DNA of 64,000 nucleotides from Leptospira chreensis (GTDB taxonomy: Bacteria; Spirochaetota; Leptospiria; Leptospirales; Leptospiraceae): positions 136,353-200,352 of the forward strand of contig NZ_JAFFPS010000010.1 in assembly GCF_016919165.1 (NCBI RefSeq), read 5' to 3'. Numbering within the stretch: the first letter of the stretch is position 1; each line of letters begins with the position of its first letter. The notes under the pieces are model-generated. The model made no database searches. It had not been told where the DNA came from and saw only the letters and a list, made by a program, of their open reading frames with translations. Positions 1 to 8,792 of the stretch are shown in pieces. The translations under genes were made by a program, and so were the position numbers.

Positions 1-502
1 AATCTTGGCGCAAATTCCCAAATCCAGGCAGGCCAAATCCAATTTTAAAAACTTTCAAATCTTCGGAATACATCCCGCGAGATTCTAAATATTTTAAAGC
101 CACTTCACCGGCACTGGTATTTAAATTTCTTTGAAAGTATTCTAAGGCTTTTTGGGAGATTTGATAGAGAGCTTCTTTTTTACGATCGGACTCTTCTTCT
201 TCTTTGGTTCTTTCGACTAGAGGAATCCCAGAATAATCAGAAAGGATTTCTAAAGATTTTAGAAAGTCTACCTTTTGGTAATCCATCACAAAACGGAATA
301 AATCACCAGAGGCTTTACATCCGAAACAGTGGTAGAATCCACCTTCTGAGTTTACATTGAAAGAGGGAGTTTTTTCATTATGGAAGGGACAAATGCCCAC
401 TAGATTTCTCCCCATACGACGTAAGGGAACAAATCGGTTGATATAAGAATCAATGGATACTTCTCTGCGAACTCTTTCTTTAAAACTTTGGTAAGGATTC
501 AC
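1..502 (-). CDS. dnaG: DNA primase, N-terminal part (cut by window edge)
   Basis: Primase lays RNA primers for replication. Only the first 167 codons lie in the window; the rest runs off the left edge. The reading begins VNPYQSFKERVRRE and then shows the CHC2 zinc-finger pattern (CPFHNEKTPSF followed by FYHCFGC), the diagnostic DnaG feature. The start is a GTG at 502-500; I see no good ribosome site before it, and it lies 12 bases after the stop of the YqeY-like gene, so it is probably translated from the same transcript. Gene order rpsU, yqeY-like, dnaG is the usual macromolecular-synthesis operon with an extra gene in the middle. Confidence 0.93.
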   Translation of the reverse strand, partial: MNPYQSFKERVRREVSIDSYINRFVPLRRMGRNLVGICPFHNEKTPSFNVNSEGGFYHCFGCKASGDLFRFVMDYQKVDFLKSLEILSDYSGIPLVERTKEEEESDRKKEALYQISQKALEYFQRNLNTSAGEVALKYLESRGMYSEDLKVFKIGFGLPGFGNLRQD

Positions 503-514
503 AGTATTTTGGTA

Positions 515-970
515 TTAACGGGCGCTAAGTGCTTGTTTTGCGAGGGAGGATACCTTGGAGCCGTCTATATTTTGTCCTTTAAATTTTGCCATAACTTTAC
601 CCATCACCTTTCCCATATCCTGGGCTCCGCTAGCATTCAATTCTCCGATGGCTTCAGTAACCGCTCGAGAGATTTCTTCATCGGAGACTTCTTCTGGAAT
701 ATAACGTGAGATGACTTCGGCTTCCTGAATTTCTTTGCTTGATAGATCAGGACGTTTGGCTTTGTCATATTCGACTGCCGTGTCCTTTCTGCGTTTGAAA
801 TTAGATTTGAGGATCTGCATCACAGCAGTATCCGTCAGCTCGGAAGCGCCGGTTTTGGTTAATTCATATTGAATTTCCGCTTTCAAAAGACGTAAAGTAC
901 CCAGGACGGTTTCATCCTTGGCCTTTAACGCCGTCTTTAGATCGGTATTGATCGTCTCTTGAAGGGTCAT
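515..970 (-). CDS. YqeY/GatB-tail-like protein
   Basis: A 151-residue protein of the YqeY family, which resembles the C-terminal helical domain of GatB, the tRNA-dependent amidotransferase subunit. Family hallmarks visible are the N-terminal LKTALKAKDETVLGTLRLLKA segment, the IPEEVSDEEISRAV segment and the C-terminal DMGKVMGKVMAKFKG segment. The length equals that of the family. Its role is not established; it is often found between rpsU and dnaG, as here. It lies 18 bases after rpsU and 12 before dnaG, which suggests co-transcription. Confidence 0.88.
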   Translation of the reverse strand: MTLQETINTDLKTALKAKDETVLGTLRLLKAEIQYELTKTGASELTDTAVMQILKSNFKRRKDTAVEYDKAKRPDLSSKEIQEAEVISRYIPEEVSDEEISRAVTEAIGELNASGAQDMGKVMGKVMAKFKGQNIDGSKVSSLAKQALSAR

Positions 971-988
971 TCGAAACCGACTTGAAGA

Positions 989-1207
989 TTAAAGTTTATC
1001 TTTTTTAGCGAATAGTCTTTTCTTTTTGTCTCGTTTGCGTTTCGCAGCTTCAACAGCTTTCTTTTTCACAACGCTTGGTTTCTCAAAGTATTCTCTACGT
1101 TTGATTTCGCTCATGATACCAGCGTTCGCACAATCTCTTTTGAACCTTCGAAGCGCAGCCTCGATTGATTCCCCTTCTTTTAAATAAATCCCTACTTGTG
1201 GGGTCAT
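989..1207 (-). CDS. rpsU: 30S ribosomal protein S21
   Basis: A 72-residue basic protein of the small ribosomal subunit. It has the S21 core (GESIEAALRRFKRDCANAG, then RREYFEKPSVVKKKA) and a very lysine-rich C-terminus. The reading frame can be extended 21 codons upstream to 1270, but the extension does not look like S21. The ATG at 1207 is preceded by AAAGGA at about 13 bases, so I chose it. First gene of the rpsU-yqeY-dnaG series. Confidence 0.93.
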   Translation of the reverse strand: MTPQVGIYLKEGESIEAALRRFKRDCANAGIMSEIKRREYFEKPSVVKKKAVEAAKRKRDKKKRLFAKKDKL

Positions 1208-1294
1208 AGACAAACAACTGTCCTTTTGTAAAAATGGTCTAGTTTTGACGGTATCGGAAACCGCCCTCATTTGTCAATTCAGCCGAAAACCAAA

Positions 1295-2119
1295 TCAGAA
1301 ATTTTCGATGAAAATGGAAGAAAAGCGGGAATCATCGGCTAGGATTTCCCGATCGATGGGGAAAATCTTCAGTTTGTAATCCAAAATCAAATGTTTGGAC
1401 GGAAAGTAAAGCGATCCGAACCTGTGGTTGGCCCCATCCAAACTTTCCCCAGGGCAAAATAGGAAATAAGAGCGGGGGTTCAATTGGAAATTGAATTCGT
1501 TTTCCCTCGTTTCTTTGTGCAAAGTCGCTGTGACTTCTCGGAGGATTTCTTGGCTTTTGACTACACCGAGGGGTTTGAAAAAGGGAGTTAGGTCTTGGAG
1601 ATGGAAAAAGGCAATGACTCCCGACTTTACCTCTCCGGAAAAGGAACGTTCCATTTTCTTTCGGATAGGATCAGTGATGGTCTGGAAATCCAGAAGGTTC
1701 TTTTCTCGTAACGAAATTCCCGTCGCACAAAATGTCAAAACTTGGTTGGATAAATCTTCCCAATTTCGTTCCGAAAGTTCTGGTTCCACTTCTTGAACCA
1801 CAAGAACAAAAACAGGGACTTCCCCTTCCGGAAGCCGCATGATATTGATTTTTAATTCCCTTCCTCTTTCAGAGAAAGTTCCAAGAGTTCTTGGATCCAT
1901 AAATTCCAAACTACGGACAAGGTCCGTGATTTGTTCGGCGACAAGGCCACGTAACCATTCTTCTCTTTCGGTCCTGCCAAATTCATAAACAATTTCGCCG
2001 GCCAGATACACCCATCCTAAATGGGCACCGACACTAGCAAATCCAAGTCCGAGACGCCTAGAATGGTAATCGGTCATTTGCATGGAGGGAGATGTGCTTA
2101 CATGAGTTGGATCTATCAT
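1295..2119 (-). CDS. Protein with a degenerate GGDEF-like C-terminal domain
   Basis: About 274 residues with no signal peptide and no strong membrane segment. I do not recognise the N-terminal half. From about residue 165 the pattern SGVIAFFHLQDLTPFFKPLG, a following long helix (EILREVTATLHKE) and FQLNPRSYFLFCPG follow the spacing of a GGDEF fold, but the GG(D/E)EF signature is replaced by PRSYF, so cyclase activity is not expected. This is inference from pattern. The start is uncertain: an in-frame TTG at 2161 and ATGs at 2083 and 2077 are alternatives and none has a clear ribosome site. It is divergent from fbp and may be transcribed with rpsU. Confidence 0.7.
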   Translation of the reverse strand: MIDPTHVSTSPSMQMTDYHSRRLGLGFASVGAHLGWVYLAGEIVYEFGRTEREEWLRGLVAEQITDLVRSLEFMDPRTLGTFSERGRELKINIMRLPEGEVPVFVLVVQEVEPELSERNWEDLSNQVLTFCATGISLREKNLLDFQTITDPIRKKMERSFSGEVKSGVIAFFHLQDLTPFFKPLGVVKSQEILREVTATLHKETRENEFNFQLNPRSYFLFCPGESLDGANHRFGSLYFPSKHLILDYKLKIFPIDREILADDSRFSSIFIENF

Positions 2120-2225
2120 CGGATTTCTAATTTTAGTATCGGTAGAGGACCTGGCAATCAAAAGGAGAAAGGATTGCTCCTGGTGTTATCTCCCCAAAAT
2201 GGAGTAAAAACAACTCGGGGAACCT

Positions 2226-3260
2226 GTGAACGCAACACCGAAACAAAAAAAACTCATCTCTCTCTCGCAATTCATCCTAGAAGAGCAACTCAAAATCCCT
2301 CACGCCTCCGGAGAATTCACTGCCCTTCTCAGCCACCTCGTTTATGCGGCCAAAATCGTGGGTCGTGAGGTACGCAAAGCAGGACTTCTCGACGATATCC
2401 TAGGTGCCACAGAAGACACCAATGTCCAAGGCGAAACCCAAATGAAATTGGACCAATATGCGGACAATGCCTTCAACCAGTCCCTAAAAATTTGCGGCCA
2501 TCTCTGTGTCCTCGCCAGTGAAGAACACGAAGACATCATCCCCATTCCCGGCGGTTACAATATTGGAAAGTACACCATGGCGATCGATCCACTCGACGGA
2601 TCTTCCAATATCGATACTAACGTTTCTATCGGAACGATATTTTCCATCCACCAAAGACTAGAACCCAATTCGAAAGAACCAGGGACGGAGAAAGACCTCC
2701 TCCAACAAGGCCATTTGCAACGCTGTGCCGGTTACATTATCTACGGATCCTCCACCATGCTTGTGCTTTCGACAGGAAAGGGAGTTTCTGGATTTACCTT
2801 AGATCCAAGTGTGGGTGAGTTTTTACTGTCTCATCCCAATATGAAAATGCCTGAGTCAGGGGATATTTATTCTGCCAATGAAGGAAACGCTTCGTATTGG
2901 TCTCCCGAAGTCCAAGACTACCTCCAAAAAATAAAATCCATCGAGGGCGGAAAAAAACCAAAAACAGCTCGTTACATTGGTTCACTCGTTGCGGATTTCC
3001 ATAGGAACTTACTCAAAGGCGGCATCTTCCTTTATCCGAATGATACCAAATCCTCGAAGTACCCGAACGGAAAACTCCGTTTGTTGTATGAAGCGGCTCC
3101 GATGGCCTATATCGCAGAACAAGCGGGAGGAATGGCTGTGACAGTGAAAGGAGAACGGATCTTGGATCTAAATCCGAAAGACCTTCATGAAAGAACAACG
3201 CTCATTATTGGAAGTAAAAAGGAAGTAGAAGAATTCCTTACATTCATTCCGAAGATATAA
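2226..3260 (+). CDS. fbp: Fructose-1,6-bisphosphatase, class I
   Basis: Gluconeogenic enzyme that removes the 1-phosphate from fructose 1,6-bisphosphate. The 344-residue length matches class I FBPases. The metal-binding motif IDPLDGSSNID stands near residues 119-129, an EEHEDII segment lies before it, and the C-terminal KLRLLYEAAPMAYIAEQAGG block is typical. The start is a GTG at 2226 with GGGGAA directly upstream. Leptospira does not ferment sugars and needs gluconeogenesis, which fits. It is divergent from the gene at 2119, leaving about 100 bases for both promoters. Confidence 0.95.
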   Translation: MNATPKQKKLISLSQFILEEQLKIPHASGEFTALLSHLVYAAKIVGREVRKAGLLDDILGATEDTNVQGETQMKLDQYADNAFNQSLKICGHLCVLASEEHEDIIPIPGGYNIGKYTMAIDPLDGSSNIDTNVSIGTIFSIHQRLEPNSKEPGTEKDLLQQGHLQRCAGYIIYGSSTMLVLSTGKGVSGFTLDPSVGEFLLSHPNMKMPESGDIYSANEGNASYWSPEVQDYLQKIKSIEGGKKPKTARYIGSLVADFHRNLLKGGIFLYPNDTKSSKYPNGKLRLLYEAAPMAYIAEQAGGMAVTVKGERILDLNPKDLHERTTLIIGSKKEVEEFLTFIPKI

Positions 3261-3349
3261 TTTTCCAAACAAATACAGAAATTTCTTTCAAAGGAAATCA
3301 TTATTGGGTAGTTTTGGCAGAATTAAAAGATTTTAGGAGAAAACTTTCA

Positions 3350-3598
3350 ATGAATAAAAAACTACTCGTTTTAATTCTTGGTGTAACTATGGCTTCCGGA
3401 CTTGCTTTCTGCAAAAAAGAAGAGCCAGTTGTTGAAGAAAAAATCGAAACTGTAGAAGATGCAGCTAAAAAAGTAACTACAGAAGTAGAGAAAAAAGTAG
3501 ATGCAGCAGTTAAAACTGCAGAAGCAGAAGCTAAAAAAGCAGCAACAGGCGCGATCAAAGACGCAACTAAAGACATTAAAAAACCAGCAGGTTTCTAA
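3350..3598 (+). CDS. Small lysine/alanine/glutamate-rich lipoprotein
   Basis: An 82-residue protein with a signal peptide (MNKKLLVLILGVTMASG) ending in a spirochaete-type lipobox LAFC at residues 18-21. The mature part (KKEEPVVEEKIETVEDAAKK and onward) is a charged, probably helical or coiled-coil chain rich in Lys, Ala, Glu and Thr, ending KKPAGF. The ATG at 3350 has TAGGAGA 10 bases upstream; an in-frame TTG at 3314 would spoil the signal peptide. It has its own strong terminator, so it is probably a separate, well-expressed gene. Function unknown; a Lpp- or LEA-like structural or stress role is only a guess. Confidence 0.85.
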   Translation: MNKKLLVLILGVTMASGLAFCKKEEPVVEEKIETVEDAAKKVTTEVEKKVDAAVKTAEAEAKKAATGAIKDATKDIKKPAGF

Positions 3599-3620
3599 TC
3601 ATCTTTTTCTGTAAAAGAGA

Positions 3621-3656
3621 AAACCAACCGAGTTTCGGTTGGTTTTTGTTTTTCTA
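3621..3656 (+). terminator. Rho-independent terminator of the small lipoprotein gene
   Basis: An 11-bp perfect stem (AAACCAACCGA, 3621-3631, with TCGGTTGGTTT, 3635-3645), a GTT loop and a T-rich tail TTGTTTTTC. It starts 23 bases after the stop codon. Confidence 0.9.
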
Positions 3657-3724
3657 CCCACTTCCTATTGTAATCCCACCCACCGTTTTCTTTTTCGATG
3701 TTGCATAATTTAACTTCGATTCAA

Positions 3725-5008
3725 CTAGGAATCACTGTATTTGATTTTTTCGTGTAGTTCTTCTTCCAAAGCACATTTGGGATAAGTTCCCACATCCAAA
3801 GAAATTCCAATATGGCCAAAAGGATCTTGGGGAGAGATAATCCTTAAGTCCCAACCATTTACAATCCAAGGGCATTGGTAATTTTTATCACGGCAAAGAA
3901 TCTGTGCTGATTTTGGTTTGGGATAAGCCCAGGCAGAAGTTTGAAACTTACATTTGTTTTCAATTTCTGCTATGGTACGAATGCGTTTGATGGCCTGATC
4001 AAATTCTTTGAACCTACTCGTCATTGGATCGGCAAGGTCTTTCCGGAAGAGTCCCTTCTCTACATTGTAAGTAAACATCACAAGTAACTTCTCCGAAACA
4101 TGTTCTTTATCCGTGGTTGTCTTTAAGTTTTCCATGATGTAACGTGCAATTTTTAAAGCATCAAGTGTTACTTCTGCTGTATCATCTGCATACTCACCTG
4201 CTTCTTCTTCATCATCGCTGGCATCATCTTCCATTCCACTACCAGTCAACAAATCTTGATTCAGTCGGTGTTTTCGTAAGTCTTCCGCATTGACTGTGGC
4301 CGGAACCACACCCGGAATTTCAAATCCATTCGAACCGTGGTTGCTTATGGCACTAATGACTTCTTCCGGAAGATTCAATTTTCGTGCAATTTCAAGAGAA
4401 AGTCCAACGGCAGAAGTTAAGGAAGATCCAAAAAAACTTTGTTTGTAAAAACCTTCTTTGGAAACTGAGATATCGGCACAAAGACCGGCAAGAAAACTAA
4501 AACGGTTCACCATCTTAAATCCGTATTGTTTTTGGATGACCGAACCCAAACTTAAAAGTCCAAAGTCTGCTAAATGGTTGAAGAATTCTTTATGGCTGAG
4601 TAAAATTCGAAAAAAAGACAAAGCCAGTGATTTAGAATAAAATGCGTTTTGGATGATTCCTTTGAGGCTTGCCATTCTTTCTGCATTTTGTTCATAGAGG
4701 TGAAAGATAAATTCATTGGATCTGTCTTCGATTCGACTGAGGATGGCTTTCGAAAGAACCATTCGAAGCATTCGCATCAAATCCTTCGACATGGCTAATT
4801 TAAAAGAAGGAATGTAGTTTCCATCCATCCCTTCCAATTTCTTTAAAATGTTTTCCTTAATGGCAACTTTTTCTTTGATAAGGATATTACCGTTCTTACC
4901 AACAACGGGTTCACTGAGAGATACAGAGCCTAACAAATCATAATCAACAGCAAAATTTCTAAATTCATTGAATTCTAAGAATTCGATACCAGCATTCGTA
5001 ATTTTCAT
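3725..5008 (-). CDS. Degenerate HD-domain (HD-GYP/HDOD-like) protein
   Basis: A 427-residue soluble protein. The middle (about residues 140-230) follows the helix pattern of HD phosphohydrolases: HLADFGLLSLGSVI, then FLAGLCADIS where a working protein has LLHDIGK, then SLEIARKLNLPEEVISAISNHG. The paired HD residues and the GYP motif are absent, so it is probably catalytically dead and acts as a binding or scaffold domain. An acidic linker (GMEDDASDDEEEAGEY) follows near residue 255, and the C-terminus has four cysteines (CKF, CRD, CPW, CAL). Transcribed divergently from pdhA. Function unknown. Confidence 0.75.
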   Translation of the reverse strand: MKITNAGIEFLEFNEFRNFAVDYDLLGSVSLSEPVVGKNGNILIKEKVAIKENILKKLEGMDGNYIPSFKLAMSKDLMRMLRMVLSKAILSRIEDRSNEFIFHLYEQNAERMASLKGIIQNAFYSKSLALSFFRILLSHKEFFNHLADFGLLSLGSVIQKQYGFKMVNRFSFLAGLCADISVSKEGFYKQSFFGSSLTSAVGLSLEIARKLNLPEEVISAISNHGSNGFEIPGVVPATVNAEDLRKHRLNQDLLTGSGMEDDASDDEEEAGEYADDTAEVTLDALKIARYIMENLKTTTDKEHVSEKLLVMFTYNVEKGLFRKDLADPMTSRFKEFDQAIKRIRTIAEIENKCKFQTSAWAYPKPKSAQILCRDKNYQCPWIVNGWDLRIISPQDPFGHIGISLDVGTYPKCALEEELHEKIKYSDS

Positions 5009-5114
5009 AAGTATCCTAAGGAAAGTGTCTCATACAAGACCCTCTGAGAGCAAGATTTTTGCTTTCATTCTGCGTCTAAATAGTGTAGTTTTTTACTGGT
5101 TTTGGAGGTTCTAG

Positions 5115-6101
5115 TTGGTTTCTTCTGTCCCAAAAGACTCACAATCTGTGAGCGAGTTGAAAGAGTTCTACAGACAAATGGTACTTATACGAAAGTTTGA
5201 GGAAGCCGCAGCCAAAGCCTATAGCGTAGGGAAGATTGGTGGGTTTTTACATTTGTACATCGGTCAAGAAGCTGTGGGTGTTGGTTCCATCGCATCCCTC
5301 ACTCCTAAAGACTATATTGTTTCTACTTATAGAGACCATGGCCATGCATTGGCTAGGGGCCTTAATCCCAAACCTCTGATGGCAGAGTTATTTGGTAAAG
5401 GAACGGGTATCTCAAAAGGTAACGGCGGTTCGATGCACTTCTTTGATCGCAACGCACACTTTATGGGAGGGCACGGAATTGTAGGAGGACATATCTCTCT
5501 TGCCGCCGGAATTGCCTTTGCTTCTAAATTTAAAAAAGAAGATTCTGTTACCATTTGTTTTTTTGGAGAAGGTGCTGCCAATATCGGTTCCTTCCATGAA
5601 GGACTCAACTTAGCTGCCATTTGGAAACTTCCCGTAGTTTTTATTTGCGAGAACAACCATTATGCGATGGGAACACCAGAATACCGAGCTCTTGCCGTAA
5701 AAGATGTTTCTGTTAGGGCTTATGCTTATGATATCGCTCGTGACCATATCGAAGGGGATGAAGTGAGAAAGGTCAGAGACCATGTGCAAGTTGCCGTAGA
5801 ACGAGCCAGACGCGGCGAAGGACCTACTCTTATCGAAGTTTCTACTTACCGTTTCCGTGGCCATTCTATGTCTGACCCCGCAAAATACAGGACCAAGGAA
5901 GAATTGGAAGCTTATAAGAAGAAAGACCCTCTGATGCGTGCAAGACACGAACTAGAATTAGGTGGGATTAAGAAAGAAGAATTAGATAAACTGGATTTGG
6001 AAATCCAAACCCAAATTGATGAGGCCTACGAATATGCAGAGAGCTCGCCCGAACCTCCCCTCTCTCAATTACACAAGTATGTGTATGCGGAGGATAAATA
6101 G
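5115..6101 (+). CDS. pdhA: Pyruvate dehydrogenase E1 component, alpha subunit
   Basis: Thiamine-diphosphate-dependent E1 alpha of the pyruvate dehydrogenase complex, which feeds acetyl-CoA to the TCA cycle. At 328 residues it has the expected size. The ThDP/Mg motif starts GEGAANIGSFHEGLN (about residue 152) and ends CENNHYAMGT; the regulatory-loop region YRFRGHSMSDPAKYR is conserved. The start is a TTG at 5115 with GGAGG six bases upstream. It is followed with no gap by pdhB and then pdhC, so the three subunits are co-translated. An acetoin or branched-chain substrate cannot be wholly excluded, but motifs and context favour pyruvate. Confidence 0.93.
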   Translation: MVSSVPKDSQSVSELKEFYRQMVLIRKFEEAAAKAYSVGKIGGFLHLYIGQEAVGVGSIASLTPKDYIVSTYRDHGHALARGLNPKPLMAELFGKGTGISKGNGGSMHFFDRNAHFMGGHGIVGGHISLAAGIAFASKFKKEDSVTICFFGEGAANIGSFHEGLNLAAIWKLPVVFICENNHYAMGTPEYRALAVKDVSVRAYAYDIARDHIEGDEVRKVRDHVQVAVERARRGEGPTLIEVSTYRFRGHSMSDPAKYRTKEELEAYKKKDPLMRARHELELGGIKKEELDKLDLEIQTQIDEAYEYAESSPEPPLSQLHKYVYAEDK

Positions 6102-7076
6102 ATGGCCATTCTTACGTATAGAGAAGCACTCAACCGAGCCATGGTGGAAGAAATGGAAAAAGATCCACTCATCTATTTAATGGGGGAAGAAGTGGGCCAC
6201 TACCAAGGTGCTTATAAAGTTTCCCAAGGAATGTTGGATAAGTTCGGAGAGGAACGTGTGATCGACACCCCGATTTCAGAAAATGGATTTGCGGGCATTG
6301 GAGTGGGTTCTGCGATGGTGGGCCTACGCCCCATCATCGAATTTATGACTTGGAACTTTTCCCTTGTTGCTATTGACCAAATCATCAACTCTGCAGCCAA
6401 AATCAATTATATGAGCGGCGGTCAATTCCCTATGCCGATTGTCTTTCGGGGTGCAGGAGGTGTGGGAGGAAGGCTCGGTGCCCAACACTCACAAGCCTTT
6501 GAATCTTGGTATGCGCATTGTCCGGGACTCAAAGTGGTTTGTCCTGCCACACCGAAGGATGCTTATGGCCTACTCAAATCATCCATTCGGGACAATAACC
6601 CCACGATCTTTATCGAATCGGAAGTGTTATACGGTTCCAAGGGTGAAGTCCCGGAACAGGAATATACGATTCCTTTGGGGCTTGGGGAAATCAAACGCAA
6701 AGGTACAGACATCACTCTTGTCACTTGGTCAAGAGCCTTGGTCTTTGCAGAGGAAGCAGCTGCTATCTTAGAAAAAGAAGGAATCTCTGTGGAAATTGTT
6801 GATCTTCGCAGTTTACGCCCGTTAGATGAAAATATCATTTATGAATCGGTCAAAAAAACAAACCGTGCGGTGGTTGTGGAAGAAGGTTGGCCTGTGGCAG
6901 GATTTGGCGCACAAATTGCTTACCTCATCCAAAAAAATGCCTTTGCTTACTTGGACCACCCGGTCGAACGAGTGACACAAGTGGATGTTCCTATGTCTTA
7001 CGCTGCGAACTTAGAACGAATGAGTTTGCCCAATGCAACAAGAGTTGCCGATACCATCCGCGAGATGTTACAGTAG
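6102..7076 (+). CDS. pdhB: Pyruvate dehydrogenase E1 component, beta subunit
   Basis: A 324-residue E1 beta subunit. Family blocks seen are MGEEVGHYQGAYKVSQG, RVIDTPISENGFAGIGVGSA, the FRGAGGVGGRLGAQHSQ loop and the C-terminal EEGWPVAGFGAQIA block. The ATG directly follows the pdhA TAG. The next gene, pdhC, begins 10 bases downstream, with its ribosome site (TAGGAGAACC) overlapping the pdhB stop, a sign of translational coupling. Confidence 0.94.
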   Translation: MAILTYREALNRAMVEEMEKDPLIYLMGEEVGHYQGAYKVSQGMLDKFGEERVIDTPISENGFAGIGVGSAMVGLRPIIEFMTWNFSLVAIDQIINSAAKINYMSGGQFPMPIVFRGAGGVGGRLGAQHSQAFESWYAHCPGLKVVCPATPKDAYGLLKSSIRDNNPTIFIESEVLYGSKGEVPEQEYTIPLGLGEIKRKGTDITLVTWSRALVFAEEAAAILEKEGISVEIVDLRSLRPLDENIIYESVKKTNRAVVVEEGWPVAGFGAQIAYLIQKNAFAYLDHPVERVTQVDVPMSYAANLERMSLPNATRVADTIREMLQ

Positions 7077-7086
7077 GAGAACCGTA

Positions 7087-8436
7087 ATGGCAAAGATCCA
7101 AGAAATGACCCAACTTTCCCCCACAATGGAGGAAGGAACCATAGTGAAGTGGTTGAAAAAAGAAGGAGATTCCGTCTCTCCCGGTGACATCATAGCCGAA
7201 GTAGAAACAGACAAAGCGGTGATGGAAATGGAAGCCTTTGAAACCGGCGTGATTCTAAAAATCCTACATACCGAAGGCGCCAAACTGAGAGTAGGTGAAG
7301 CCTTGGCTGTTATTGGAAAACCCGGCGAAGATGTCTCCACTTTACTCGCAGGGATTCCCCAAAAAAGTGCATCTGCACCAAGCCCAACTACCCCGGCCGT
7401 GTCATCTAAGGAAAACGGGAGTCCAACTCCTCAACAACAAAAACCAGAACCGGTTGCCGCAGGATCTCCAACAAAAGAAATCCCTAGCGCAAGTGCGCTA
7501 CCCCAAACACAAACTCCTAAAGAAAATGGAACTAGTGTTGGAGTTTCCTCGAACCGAGGGGGACTCCGTGTTCTTGCTTCTCCTTTGGCTAAGTCCATTG
7601 CCATTGAAAACGGAATCGATTTACACACTGTCATTGGGACAGGGCCCGAAGGTCGGATCACTAAAAATGATGTACTGGATACATTAAACAAAGGTACGAG
7701 CCCCCGGTCATCGGCGGCTGGACCTTCGCGTTCGGATGAAGTGGTGACTCTGAATGGAATGCGTAAAACCATCGCCAAACGCCTCACCGAATCCAAACAA
7801 AACCTCCCCCATTTTTATTTGAATGTAGATGTAAATGCGAAAGCTATGGAAGGTTTCCGAGCGGATCTTTTGGAATTCCAAAAACATCTAGATCCCGAAT
7901 TACAAGTAAAGGTAAGTCTAAACGATATCATTGTGAAAGCCACTGCTGCGGCACTTCGACTCCACCCGAAAGTGAATGCCAGTTTCCAAGGAGATTCCAT
8001 CTTACAATTTGGTCGAGTGGATGTGGGGATTGCTGTCTCTTTGGATGGAGGCCTATTAACGCCCGTTATCCGAAATGCAGATGGGAAATCCATTTTAGAG
8101 ATTTCCAAAGAAGTGAAGGAACTGGCCAAAAGGGCGAGGGAAAGAAAACTCAAACCCGAAGAATTCTCAAATGGAACCTTTACCATCTCCAATTTGGGAA
8201 TGTATGGGATTAGCCGATTCACCGCCATCATCAACGAACCGGAAAGTGCCATCCTTGCGGTGGGTTCCGTGGAAGAAAAACCGGTTGTGGAGAACGGGGC
8301 TGTGGTTGCGGGGAGAGTTTTGTCTCTGACCCTTTCTTGCGACCACCGAGTGATCGATGGTGCCGTAGGGGCCGAGTTTCTAAAAACCCTAAAGACTCTT
8401 CTGGAAAGACCGAGTCTTATCGCGGGTGTTGTTTGA
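7087..8436 (+). CDS. pdhC: Dihydrolipoamide acetyltransferase, E2 of pyruvate dehydrogenase
   Basis: E2 passes the acetyl group from lipoate to CoA. The 449-residue chain has one lipoyl domain with the lipoylated lysine in ETDKAVMEME (K43), a Pro/Ala/Ser/Thr-rich linker (about 90-155), a peripheral subunit-binding domain (RVLASPLAKSIAIENGIDL, about 160-195) and a catalytic acyltransferase domain ending with the active-site motif CDHRVIDGA. The frame is open to 7033, but the ATG at 7087 has a good ribosome site and begins the lipoyl domain. No E3 gene follows, so lipoamide dehydrogenase must be elsewhere. Confidence 0.94.
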   Translation: MAKIQEMTQLSPTMEEGTIVKWLKKEGDSVSPGDIIAEVETDKAVMEMEAFETGVILKILHTEGAKLRVGEALAVIGKPGEDVSTLLAGIPQKSASAPSPTTPAVSSKENGSPTPQQQKPEPVAAGSPTKEIPSASALPQTQTPKENGTSVGVSSNRGGLRVLASPLAKSIAIENGIDLHTVIGTGPEGRITKNDVLDTLNKGTSPRSSAAGPSRSDEVVTLNGMRKTIAKRLTESKQNLPHFYLNVDVNAKAMEGFRADLLEFQKHLDPELQVKVSLNDIIVKATAAALRLHPKVNASFQGDSILQFGRVDVGIAVSLDGGLLTPVIRNADGKSILEISKEVKELAKRARERKLKPEEFSNGTFTISNLGMYGISRFTAIINEPESAILAVGSVEEKPVVENGAVVAGRVLSLTLSCDHRVIDGAVGAEFLKTLKTLLERPSLIAGVV

Positions 8437-8452
8437 TTTTAGAGTATTGGAT

Positions 8453-8662
8453 TTAAGCGGCGAAAAAATCGGCACTTTGGATGTCGGCGACGGGAATGCG
8501 GACCACACCATTGGCTAAGTTCCCGATCACGACATCGTCCATCATTTGGCGATTTTTATCGAGTTCAATGCTTTGTCCGTCTTTGAGGTGGAGAACGATA
8601 TCGATTCCCCGGTAGTGGATGTATCTTTCGAGTGTGCTTTTGAATTTGTGTGCTTTGTCCAT
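8453..8662 (-). CDS. Small conserved-looking protein, function unknown
   Basis: A 69-residue protein: MDKAHKFKSTLERYIHYRG, then alternating hydrophobic strands (IDIVLHLKDGQSIEL, DDVVIGNLANGVVRIP, ADIQSADFF). The short helix followed by a run of strands resembles small Sm/SH3-barrel folds, but I do not recognise a family. It is convergent with pdhC (16 bases apart) and divergent from fliG. The codon use looks native. Confidence 0.65.
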   Translation of the reverse strand: MDKAHKFKSTLERYIHYRGIDIVLHLKDGQSIELDKNRQMMDDVVIGNLANGVVRIPVADIQSADFFAA

Positions 8663-8792
8663 CTGGTTTTGCTTTCCTTTCTTTTTGTAACTTACAAAGG
8701 GTATCGTACGAATTTATGAGACCTTTAGAAAATTTTGTCTCATTACGTAAGTTTTTTTTGACAGTATCAGGAAACCGGGAGAATTATGTCAC

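Noticed and set aside
5109..5117. Possible missing start of pdhA
   Set aside because: The TTG at 5115 has a good GGAGG at the right distance and gives a normal N-terminus.
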